From positions 1 through 9,509 of the forward strand of contig JAUXHM010000030.1 in assembly GCA_030621535.1 (NCBI GenBank): a stretch of 9,509 bases of DNA. The letters run 5' to 3'. Position numbers and translations under genes: made by a program. The DNA is from Candidatus Methanophagales archaeon (GTDB lineage Archaea > Halobacteriota > Syntropharchaeia > Alkanophagales > Methanospirareceae). Of this stretch, positions 1-5,157 are shown piece by piece. Positions within the stretch are counted from its first letter, which is position 1; each line of letters starts with the position of its first letter. Below the pieces are notes generated by a model. It was given only the letters and a program-made list of their open reading frames with translations, was not told the origin of the DNA and did not search any database.

Positions 1-1
1 G

Positions 2-556
2 AAGAACAAGGGAGAGATATGGAAGGCAGCGAGTTTCATAAAGAGGTATCGGAGAGAAGTAAGAGCGATTTTAGCGGAAATAGCAGGGGGGAAGCCCACG
101 GAGCATACGCTGAGAAAGAGCGAAGAGATTTTGGCAAGCCTGAGGAGAAGAGGCATATTAAAAGCCGCCGGAGTAGGAATGGAAATGGAGATGGGAGTGA
201 CAGAAGCGGAATCTAAAGCCAAACCTAAATCTAAAAAGGAAGTTGAAACGGTGGTGCCGAGCCCGAGCATAAGTCCCGACTCGGATTTGGGGTTGGAAGA
301 TGTTCTAGCACTGGGGACAGAAGACGTCCTTGAAAGAAGGTTGCAGACACAGGTACATAAAAAGGAGCTTTCTAATTCACTGAAACATGCTCGGCAACTC
401 ATCGTTCACGGGCATATTGCAATTAATGATAGGCGAGTTACCATTCCATCTTACATGGTGAGTTTGGAGGAGGAAAGAGGAATAGGCTACTATGGGCCTG
501 CTCCTATTTCTACCACTACTAAGGAAAAAGGAGAGGTAGAGGGGGGAACTGACTGA
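2..556 (+). CDS. rpsD: 30S ribosomal protein S4 (uS4), 5'-partial, with lineage-specific insertion
   Basis: Primary 16S rRNA-binding protein of the small subunit, needed early in 30S assembly. The frame is open from base 2 with no start in the window, so the N-terminus (about 20-30 residues in the family) lies upstream. The visible 184 residues begin [19 protein letters not shown], matching the archaeal S4 N-terminal region. The C-terminal S4 RNA-binding domain is about residues 111-150 ([36 protein letters not shown]). Between GIL (about residue 53) and LEDVLAL (about 98) there are roughly 40 residues rich in Met, Glu, Lys, Pro and Ser, where archaeal S4 normally has only a few. The tail after GYYGP is also low-complexity ([14 protein letters not shown]). 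The reading from an internal TTG at 131 is rejected because conserved S4 sequence continues upstream of it. The stop is two bases before the rpsK ATG, so the two are almost certainly co-transcribed. Confidence 0.93.
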   Translation, partial: KNKGEIWKAASFIKRYRREVRAILAEIAGGKPTEHTLRKSEEILASLRRRGILKAAGVGMEMEMGVTEAESKAKPKSKKEVETVVPSPSISPDSDLGLEDVLALGTEDVLERRLQTQVHKKELSNSLKHARQLIVHGHIAINDRRVTIPSYMVSLEEERGIGYYGPAPISTTTKEKGEVEGGTD

Positions 557-558
557 AA

Positions 559-948
559 ATGGCAGACGACAAATGGGCAATCGCACACATTTTCTCTTCT
601 TTTAACAATACCATTATCACGATTACGGATATGACGGGTGCGGAAACGATTGCGAGAGCTTCTGGCGGCATGATAGCCAAAGCGGACCGCGATGAGAGTT
701 CTCCGTACACGGCGATGCAGATGGCAACGCAACTTGCAGATAAACTGAAAGAACGTGAAATAAGAGGGATACACGTGAAAGTAAAGGCGTCACCGGGGCG
801 TAAAGCGAGAACTACTGCGCCGGGTGCACAGGCAGCGATAAGAGCTTTTGCACGTGCTGGACTCCGAATAGGAAAGATAGAGGACGTGTCGCCGATAGCA
901 CATAACATTGTGAAGCGTCCCGGAGGAAGGAGAGGGAGGCGAGTCTAA
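559..948 (+). CDS. rpsK: 30S ribosomal protein S11 (uS11), archaeal type
   Basis: Platform protein of the 30S subunit, near the 16S rRNA 690 loop and the mRNA exit. The 129 residues are the usual archaeal length. Family hallmarks are [18 protein letters not shown] near the N-terminus, [20 protein letters not shown] (36-55) and [18 protein letters not shown] (88-105), with a basic tail GGRRGRRV. The ATG follows the rpsD stop by two bases and a purine-rich GAGGTAGAGGGGGG stretch at 533-546 can serve as ribosome-binding region. One oddity: after EDVSPIAH the chain reads NIVKRPGG, where most uS11 proteins have N-G or D-G followed by (C/T)RP; here the glycine is missing and one residue is added. 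The TAA stop overlaps the first base of repeat element A1. Confidence 0.97.
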   Translation: MADDKWAIAHIFSSFNNTIITITDMTGAETIARASGGMIAKADRDESSPYTAMQMATQLADKLKEREIRGIHVKVKASPGRKARTTAPGAQAAIRAFARAGLRIGKIEDVSPIAHNIVKRPGGRRGRRV

Positions 949-1038
949 GACACAGATTAACGCAGATTAACACAGATGATAAGAATCAACACGGTTAAAC
1001 TAAAATAAATCTGCGTAAATCTGTGTAAATCAGTGTCT
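948..1038 (+). repeat. Element A1: 91-bp dispersed repeat with imperfect inverted ends and 10-bp subunits
   Basis: The sequence starts AGACACAGATTAACGCAG and ends AAATCAGTGTCT. Its left arm is three 10-bp units (CACAGATTAA, CGCAGATTAA, CACAGATGAT). Its right arm is units of the same kind on the other strand (TGCGTAAATC, TGTGTAAATC). Between them lies a centre containing CAACACGGTTAAAC. Left and right ends are imperfect inverted repeats (AGACAC...GTGTCT). A second copy at 7552-7632 on the other strand is identical apart from lacking the unit TGTGTAAATC (1022-1031). The element starts at the last base of the rpsK stop and ends 28 bp before the rpoD ATG, splitting genes that are adjacent in most archaea. 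It has no coding capacity and looks like a non-autonomous MITE/REP-type element. Confidence 0.9.
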
Positions 1039-1045
1039 AAAATAT
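1038..1045 (+). promoter_or_regulatory. TATA-like box for rpoD at the edge of element A1
   Basis: TAAAATAT is centred about 25 bp upstream of the ATG at 1067. That spacing predicts a leaderless rpoD transcript, consistent with the lack of a Shine-Dalgarno sequence in 1046-1066. The box begins with the last base of repeat element A1. Assignment is by spacing and composition only. Confidence 0.4.
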
Positions 1046-1066
1046 GTTGCCTAAAGTTTGTTTGAA

Positions 1067-1732
1067 ATGGAAGTAAAAATAGAGGAGCGAGGGGAAAATG
1101 AAGTGGCATTCGTGCTTTCTGGTGTGAACGTGCGATTTGCAAATGCACTTAGAAGAGCAATGTTTGCTGAAGTGCCAAAGCTTGCAATTGATGTGGTGAA
1201 TATCCATAAGAACACATCTTTATTATACGACGAGCAATTAGCGCTGCGTTTGGCTTTGATTCCGCTGAAGACCAAGCTCGGTGATTATAGTGCCGATGAC
1301 CGGATATCACTGACGTTGGAAGCAGAAAGCCCGGAAAGAGAGGGCTATGTGATGGTCTATTCTAAAGAGCTTATCTCGTCTGACCCGGAGGTAGAACCGG
1401 CACTTGGTAACATACCTATTGTGAAACTAATCTCATTGGAAAAAGAAATCAGCGGTATAAGAACAGTTGCAAGACAACGAATCGCATTTGAAGCGATAGC
1501 AAGACTGGGCAGTGGAAGTGAACATGCGAAATGGCAGCCGGTTACTTCTTGTGCCTACAAAATCATGCCGAATGAAGAAGCTCAAGACGAGCCGTTGAAT
1601 GCGACTAAGAACAGGTCAGTACGCCTCGCAGTGGAAGGAGATGGTTCTTTACCCGTGGATGAAATAATAACAGAAGCAGCGAGGATAATGCGAGAGAAAT
1701 GCGAGTGTGTGGTGAACGAGCTAACGGGATAA
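1067..1732 (+). CDS. rpoD: DNA-directed RNA polymerase subunit D, form without the Fe-S cluster domain
   Basis: Archaeal counterpart of the bacterial alpha N-terminal domain and eukaryotic Rpb3; it dimerises with RpoL to nucleate RNA polymerase assembly. The ATG at 1067 (221 aa) is preferred to the TTG at 1058 because it gives the family-typical start MEVKIEERGE and sits about 25 bp from a TATA-like box. Hallmarks are GVNVRFANALRRAMFAEVP (19-37), NTSLLYDEQLALRLALIPL (49-67), VYSKELISSDPE and SEHAKWQPVTSCAYKIMP (151-168). After KIMPN the chain goes straight to EEAQDEPLNATKN and the C-terminal helix VDEIITEAARIMREKCECV. The ferredoxin-like domain with cysteine clusters, found in Methanosarcina and Sulfolobus RpoD, is absent, and only C162, C212 and C214 remain. 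About 10 extra residues (SGIRTVARQR, 129-138) interrupt the strand before FEAIARLG. The expected next gene, rpl18e, does not follow. Confidence 0.95.
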   Translation: MEVKIEERGENEVAFVLSGVNVRFANALRRAMFAEVPKLAIDVVNIHKNTSLLYDEQLALRLALIPLKTKLGDYSADDRISLTLEAESPEREGYVMVYSKELISSDPEVEPALGNIPIVKLISLEKEISGIRTVARQRIAFEAIARLGSGSEHAKWQPVTSCAYKIMPNEEAQDEPLNATKNRSVRLAVEGDGSLPVDEIITEAARIMREKCECVVNELTG

Positions 1733-1877
1733 AAAAATAAATTGTAGACGCAGACCAAATAGGTGTAAGGTTTTAGGTGTCAGGGATTTCAAGTGGATTA
1801 GAGGCTCGATTTTTTAGCTAATCAATTCTCATTCTGGACTGAACCTGAATTATAGTCGTTCCAGTAACAAATTACAA
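1733..1877. other. Intergenic segment after rpoD with no gene
   Basis: No convincing gene is visible. The first run of six T residues, CGATTTTTTAGC at about 1808-1819, could serve as a T-tract terminator for rpoD. A weak inverted repeat (CTGGA...TCCAG) lies at about 1846-1867. Element B1 follows and fills most of the remaining gap up to the cofC promoter. Confidence 0.4.
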
Positions 1878-2020
1878 TTAATAAACCACGAGATTTTACG
1901 AGATGAACACAACACTTTCTCTTTTTTTTAAAAAAAAGAAAACCTGTGCTAAAAAAAAAACAAAAAAAGTTTATAAATAATCTCGTGGAAATCTGTGTAA
2001 TCTTGTGGTTAATAATTTTC
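1878..2020 (+). repeat. Element B1: A/T-rich repeat with imperfect terminal inverted repeats
   Basis: The left end (ATTAATAAACCACGAGATT, from 1878) matches the reverse complement of the right end (ATCTTGTGGTTAATAAT, ending at about 2016) with a few differences, so this is a TIR-bounded element of about 140 bp. Inside is a perfect 18-bp palindrome C-T8-A8-G (1921-1938), then GAAAACCTGTGCT, long A-runs and a TCTCGTGGAAATCTG arm. A second copy of everything from CAACACTTT to AATAATTTTC lies at 5029-5157 in the same orientation. Its right-end motif GTGTAATCTTGTGG (1995-2008) recurs at 2988 and, with one change, at 5129. It has no coding capacity. Confidence 0.8.
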
Positions 2021-2061
2021 GGAATGCCTATACATAGGGATAATAGAGTAGACACGAATTA

Positions 2062-2069
2062 TTTATATT
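2062..2069 (+). promoter_or_regulatory. TATA box of cofC
   Basis: TTTATATT is centred about 33 bp upstream of the GTG at 2099, within an A/T-rich stretch following element B1. Normal archaeal spacing places the transcript start at about 2091, giving a leader of only a few bases. No Shine-Dalgarno sequence is apparent before the GTG, which fits near-leaderless translation. Confidence 0.5.
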
Positions 2070-2098
2070 TATCATCTGATTTTTTGCTTTAGAAGAAA

Positions 2099-2803
2099 GT
2101 GAAACCAAAAGCGATTATACCGTTTAAGAAGGAAAGAGCAAAATCGAGATTAGGTGGAGTTTTAGGCGAAAAGGAACGAGAAGAGTTCGCTGTAAGAATG
2201 TTAGGGGATGTCTTAGTTGCACTATCAGAATCCGAGATAGAAGAAGTCGAGATAATCTCAACGTGCTCAGAGGAACAAATAAAGGAAGATTTGAACAGGG
2301 GGTTGAAGTTGAACTTAGAGTCGGAGTCAAAGCCGAACTTAAACTTAAAGCTGACCGTCAGGGAGGATGGGCGAGGGCTGAACGAAGTGCTAAATGAAGA
2401 GATAAAGGATGAAAAAGAGCCGGTACTGATAATAATGGCTGATGTTCCACTGGCAACGCCTGAAAGTATAAATGAAATTATCAGCCGCGAGGAGGACGTA
2501 GTGATAACACCGGGAAGAGAAGGGGGCACAAACGCTTTGTTCCTCCGTAAACCGTACAAATTCGCGGTTTCTTATTATGGGATTAGCTGTTTGAAACACA
2601 TAGAAACGGCGAAGAGGCGGGATTTGAGCTGTGCCATTCACGATTCTTTTTTTATCAGTACGGATATAGACGAGGTAGATGACTTGATAGAACTATTGAT
2701 TCACGGTAGAGGTTTCTCAGCGGAATATCTACGTAAAATCGGCGTTTCTATTCATGCAGATAACAACTCGAAGATGCGTGCAAAGGTAAAGGTGGGCAGA
2801 TGA
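2099..2803 (+). CDS. cofC: 2-phospho-L-lactate guanylyltransferase (coenzyme F420 biosynthesis)
   Basis: CofC activates 2-phospho-L-lactate (or a related phosphoacid) with GTP to the guanylyl diphosphate form, which CofD then joins to Fo on the way to F420, a cytosolic hydride carrier. The 234-residue protein starts KPKAIIPFKKERAKSRLGG, the nucleotide-binding N-terminus of the family, and has IIMADVPLATPES (111-123), the PGREGGTNALFLR segment (138-150) and STDIDEVDDL (188-197). The start is GTG at 2099; no upstream in-frame start precedes the conserved N-terminus. Residues 61-86 are a Leu/Asn/Glu/Lys-rich stretch (DLNRGLKLNLESESKPNLNL) encoded by locally repetitive DNA, which probably lengthens a surface segment. 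About 15 residues after GVSI form a basic tail. It is transcribed alone from its own promoter; cofD and other F420 genes are not in the window. Confidence 0.93.
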   Translation: MKPKAIIPFKKERAKSRLGGVLGEKEREEFAVRMLGDVLVALSESEIEEVEIISTCSEEQIKEDLNRGLKLNLESESKPNLNLKLTVREDGRGLNEVLNEEIKDEKEPVLIIMADVPLATPESINEIISREEDVVITPGREGGTNALFLRKPYKFAVSYYGISCLKHIETAKRRDLSCAIHDSFFISTDIDEVDDLIELLIHGRGFSAEYLRKIGVSIHADNNSKMRAKVKVGR

Positions 2804-2846
2804 GCACCTTCACTTGGCCTCGGCACAGTCTAAAAAACAAGTGATT

Positions 2847-2880
2847 TACCACCGCCGAGAGCGCAGAGACCACAGAGTTT
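2847..2880 (+). repeat. Short repeat of the GCGCAGAGACCACAGAG type
   Basis: The stretch ACCACCGCCGAGAGCGCAG followed by AGACCACAGAG is built from imperfect 8-10-bp units (GAGAGCGCAG, AGACCACAG). In composition and period it resembles the CACAGATTAA/CGCAGATTAA units of elements A1 and A2. Only one copy of this variant is visible here, so calling it a repeat rests on its internal periodicity. Confidence 0.45.
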
Positions 2881-2887
2881 TTAGGCG

Positions 2888-3010
2888 GTTTTATAGCCAA
2901 TAGAGTGCCTAAATCTGAGTGCCCTTATTCCTCTCTCGTGGAATAAACCCTTCCAGGGTTTTCGGGGATGTGGGCAGAGCCCACGATGTGTAATCTTGTG
3001 GCTATAAAAC
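2888..3010 (+). repeat. Element C: 123-bp element with 11-bp perfect terminal inverted repeats and three hairpins
   Basis: The ends GTTTTATAGCC (2888-2898) and GGCTATAAAAC (3000-3010) are perfect reverse complements. Inside, three stem-loops follow one another: 2925-2946 (TTATTCC/GGAATAA, 8-nt loop), 2945-2961 (AAACCCT/AGGGTTT, 3-nt loop) and 2970-2984 (GTGGGC/GCCCAC, AGA loop). The right end carries GTGTAATCTTGTGG (2988-3001), identical to the right-end motif of element B1, so C and B probably share end sequences recognised by the same enzyme. No ORF is present. It could be a MITE, or a structured RNA carried by one. Confidence 0.7.
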
Positions 3011-3240
3011 AACTTCATATTTTTAGAATTTTAAAAAGGTCTTTTCTAATGTCTTCATTGCCTATTATCTGTTGAGGATTATTGGCTGTTAATTCCTTCC
3101 GCATTGAGATTTTTTTTAGATTCATATTCATCAATCCTATTTAAACTGCCATTTCATATAACGTTCCGAGCGTATCCGAAGTTGGCCGACCGAAAAGGAG
3201 ACTCTTTTTGGATACACTCTATTACCCGATGTGCCAATTT
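3011..3240. other. Gene-free segment between element C and the orphan gene
   Basis: This stretch is A/T-rich with no supported gene on either strand. The only structure is the inverted repeat at 3168-3219, listed separately. The base composition of 3011-3160 already resembles the A+T-rich orphan gene that follows, so the foreign segment may begin near here. Confidence 0.4.
3168..3219 (-). terminator. Long-stem hairpin downstream of the orphan gene, possible transcription end
   Basis: GAGCGTATCC (3168-3177) pairs with GGATACACTC (3210-3219), ten pairs including one G-T. A nested AAAAG/CTTTT stem lies at 3193-3208. It is 21 bp beyond the stop codon of the minus-strand gene ending at 3241. Archaeal termination depends mainly on T-tracts, so this may instead be the end structure of a mobile segment. 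The assignment as terminator is by position only. Confidence 0.3.
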
Positions 3241-4854
3241 CTATTCCTTTTTAAGAACATAATTTTCTAATGAATTCAATGTCCAAATAGCATTTATTAG
3301 AATATCATCAAAAACTTCAGGAAGCTCTTTTTCTCCAATTAAAAATTCTTTTTTGATTTTTTCATATCGTTTGCCTTTTAAGTGTGCAACTCCCGTTGAG
3401 CGTAATTCTTGCAAATCTCTTAGAAATTCTATCAGCCCATTAAAATGCACATGTTTAGAATTTAAAAATATTTCAAGTTTATCAATTCCTTTTGCATTTT
3501 CTTTTGTAATATTAATTCCTTTTACTAATTCTTTTTCATTTAAAGAATCAATCAAAACTTTTGTAAGAGATAAAACTTGTTCATCGAATTCTTTTTGTTC
3601 ATTTGTAAGTGGCACTCTTAGAGTTTTGAAATGATGCTCATCATCCTTTAAAAGAGGTTTGAAAAGCTGCCATCCAAATTTTTTCTTCCAATCTTCCTGA
3701 AAAGATCGAAATTTTTGTTTAAAAAATAAATCGCTTCTTTCTGAATCGGTGAATTCCGCTTTAAAATTCCTTGCCCAAGCTGTATAACTCATCCTGCCCT
3801 TGTGTGCGATGTTATAACTTTTCCAATGAAGTTGTTCTTTGTGGGATAAATAGCCGAGATCGCCTAAAAAAACCATCACATAATCAGGGTGATTATTGTC
3901 CATTCGCAAACTCCATAGACCTCCACAATACAAACATCCGTCTTCGACTGAATATTTCTCTGGTTGTGAATAATATTTAGTCAACACTTCTTTTCTGAAA
4001 AATACCGGTGTTACATAATATGGAGCGCCTTTATTCTTTCCGAAAAAATTTGCCAGTTTTTTTCCTTCGCATGTATTTAAAACTTCGTTTCCATCTTCAT
4101 CAATATCAATAATAAAATCTTCAAACTTTTTTTCCTCTTCACCAAATAATTTAGGCTCAAAATCTTTTAGTCCAGTAATTAGTTTCTTACCCATTAACCA
4201 ACCGTGTGATTTTTTATTATCATCGACAACATCCCAATTACGGGCCCCCACTGAATAAACATAATTATCTTTTTGTACATTTTCGTGAAACTCTTTTATA
4301 CCTAATTCTTCTATTGTTTTTTCAGAAAAACGAGCGAAATCAAAGAAAATTGCAAGATGCATTTTTTTAACGGCTAAAAATTCTTTAATATACTTTAGCT
4401 TAATTCGAATTTTATCGTCAGCCATTAAAACGACATCTTCTTCATCTCCATTATCATCAATAACAATAAATTTGTTTTTTCTCCTATCCTCATAAAGATT
4501 GAAGTGATGACGAAATTCCTCTGATACTTCAGGATACCCCTCTTTAATGCCATGAAAACCACGCCAAAAGATTAACGGTTCAACACCAGAACCTGAAAAA
4601 CGATAATATTTTCCAACCTTTTTTCCATTCTCAAAGTGAAAAACAAAACCAGGAAAACCATTTCCGATACTTAAATCCCAAGATGGATCAGTCAATGATT
4701 TTTCGACTCTATCATTTGGTATTAACGCACAATAAAAAGTAGCCCATTCAAAATGAGTTTCATTGATTTCATACACAGTAATAAATTCTTCTTTTCCTAG
4801 ATTACCTTCAATTTTCTTTTTCCAATCTTGGAATTGGAAATCTTTTATTGACAT
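3241..4854 (-). CDS. Orphan protein of unknown function with HEPN-like C-terminus (Rx5H)
   Basis: I do not recognise a characterised family. From ATG 4854 the protein has 537 residues, with no signal peptide or membrane segment, so it is probably cytosolic. The N-terminal two-thirds is mixed alpha/beta and aromatic-rich (DPSWDLSIGNGFPGFVF 57-73; CLYC 307-310; HPDYVMVFLGDLGYLSHKEQ 322-341; WKSYNIAHKG 344-353). The last 120 residues look all-helical: KEFDEQVLSLTKVLIDSLNEKEL, FNGLIEFLRDLQELRSTGVAH (R485, H491) and DILINAIWTLNSLENYVL. The Rx5H after a helix and before a final helix fits the HEPN ribonuclease pattern (Rx4-6H, as in LRNxxAHxxG proteins), but that is inference. Its A+T content is visibly higher than in cofC or sepS, suggesting transfer. 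The start was chosen for GGGTGG eight bases before the ATG; an upstream GTG at 4884 lies inside an AGGTGAT sequence, and GTG 4866 is an alternative. Confidence 0.75.
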   Translation of the reverse strand: MSIKDFQFQDWKKKIEGNLGKEEFITVYEINETHFEWATFYCALIPNDRVEKSLTDPSWDLSIGNGFPGFVFHFENGKKVGKYYRFSGSGVEPLIFWRGFHGIKEGYPEVSEEFRHHFNLYEDRRKNKFIVIDDNGDEEDVVLMADDKIRIKLKYIKEFLAVKKMHLAIFFDFARFSEKTIEELGIKEFHENVQKDNYVYSVGARNWDVVDDNKKSHGWLMGKKLITGLKDFEPKLFGEEEKKFEDFIIDIDEDGNEVLNTCEGKKLANFFGKNKGAPYYVTPVFFRKEVLTKYYSQPEKYSVEDGCLYCGGLWSLRMDNNHPDYVMVFLGDLGYLSHKEQLHWKSYNIAHKGRMSYTAWARNFKAEFTDSERSDLFFKQKFRSFQEDWKKKFGWQLFKPLLKDDEHHFKTLRVPLTNEQKEFDEQVLSLTKVLIDSLNEKELVKGINITKENAKGIDKLEIFLNSKHVHFNGLIEFLRDLQELRSTGVAHLKGKRYEKIKKEFLIGEKELPEVFDDILINAIWTLNSLENYVLKKE

Positions 4855-4862
4855 AACTTTTT

Positions 4863-4886
4863 CCACCCTATGCCCTTTTATCACCT
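4863..4886 (-). promoter_or_regulatory. Ribosome-binding region deciding the start of the orphan gene
   Basis: On the minus strand AGGTGAT (4886-4880) and GGGTGG (4868-4863) both match the archaeal anti-Shine-Dalgarno sequence. GGGTGG is eight bases from ATG 4854. The GTG at 4884 that would give the longest reading is itself the core of AGGTGAT, which argues against it as a start codon. Confidence 0.45.
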
Positions 4887-4917
4887 TTCGATTTTAATAT
4901 CTTATTTAGGAAGAGAC

Positions 4918-4925
4918 ATATAAAA
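4918..4925 (-). promoter_or_regulatory. TATA box of the orphan gene
   Basis: TTTTATAT on the minus strand (4925-4918) is preceded by GAAGG. A start site about 25 bp downstream (about 4896) would give a leader of about 40 bases containing the Shine-Dalgarno-like sequences. The box overlaps nothing else and lies just past the stop of the antitoxin-like fragment. Confidence 0.5.
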
Positions 4926-4936
4926 CCTTCGCAACT

Positions 4937-5032
4937 TTAGTGTATAGCGAAAATCGAAAATAAAAGCCGTTTTTTGGCTTCTTCAGGGCTGATGCCCTTT
5001 CCTTCATCGAGTTCCTTCAAGCATTCATCAAC
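4937..5032 (-). pseudogene. 5'-truncated antitoxin-like C-terminal fragment
   Basis: On the minus strand the codons from 5032 to the TAA at 4939-4937 read VDECLKELDEGKGISPEEAK, then KRLLFSIFAIH and stop. The acidic, helical EGKGISPEEAKKRL pattern resembles the C-termini of small RelB/Phd-type antitoxins, where such a tail often follows the DNA-binding part. No usable start codon precedes it: upstream, the frame runs into the poly-A/T part of repeat element B2 and reaches a TGA within about five codons. The 5' part seems to have been lost or displaced where B2 now lies. Identification rests on pattern memory and is uncertain; no toxin gene is adjacent in frame, although the next gene downstream on the same strand is the HEPN-like orphan. 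Confidence 0.4.
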
Positions 5033-5157
5033 ACTTTTTCTTTTTCACAAAAAGAAAACCTGTGCTAAAAGAAAAAACTCCTTCTGGTAAAGCTTTTCTT
5101 TCTAAGAAAAGTTTTCTCGTGAGAATCTGCGTAATCTTGTGGTTACTAATAATTTTC
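5029..5157 (+). repeat. Element B2: second, left-truncated copy of element B
   Basis: It aligns with B1 from CAACACTTT (5029-5037 against 1910-1918) to AATAATTTTC (ending 5157 against 2020). A 22-nt identical block includes GAAAACCTGTGCT (5049-5070 against 1933-1954). The right arms are TCTCGTGAGAATCTGC and GTAATCTTGTGG (5131-5142). The left terminal inverted repeat of B1 (AACCACGAG) is missing; antitoxin-like coding sequence takes its place. A 12-bp stem hairpin not present in B1 lies at 5089-5115. The right end abuts the stop codon of the DUF3160 gene. Confidence 0.75.
5068..5115 (-). terminator. Hairpin plus T-tract downstream of the DUF3160 gene
   Basis: On the minus strand a 12-bp stem (5115-5104 with 5100-5089, one G-T pair, 3-nt loop) is followed by GTTTTTTCTTTTAG (5080-5067). 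This begins about 41 bp after the stop of the DUF3160 gene. T-rich tracts are the usual archaeal termination signal; the hairpin may be incidental to element B2. Confidence 0.4.

Noticed and set aside
519..908. 129-codon minus-strand open frame opposite rpsK
   Set aside because: It is the antisense shadow of a highly conserved ribosomal protein gene and has no family-like sequence.
1058..1066. TTG start for rpoD, three codons upstream of the ATG
   Set aside because: It adds MFE before the family-typical start and the ATG has better promoter spacing.
1822..2055. 77-codon minus-strand open frame over element B1
   Set aside because: The translation is poly-Phe/Lys from the T/A runs of the repeat.
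3150..3240. Integron attC-like site after the orphan gene (CGTTATATG on the minus strand, paired arms, gene oriented towards it)
   Set aside because: GTTATAT only partly fits the GTTRRRY core, no matching RYYYAAC partner is found on the other side of the stem, and there is no integrase or second cassette in the window.
1995..5142. Recurring GTGTAATCTTGTGG motif as CRISPR repeats
   Set aside because: Three occurrences at irregular, kilobase spacing with no spacer pattern; they are the shared right ends of dispersed elements.
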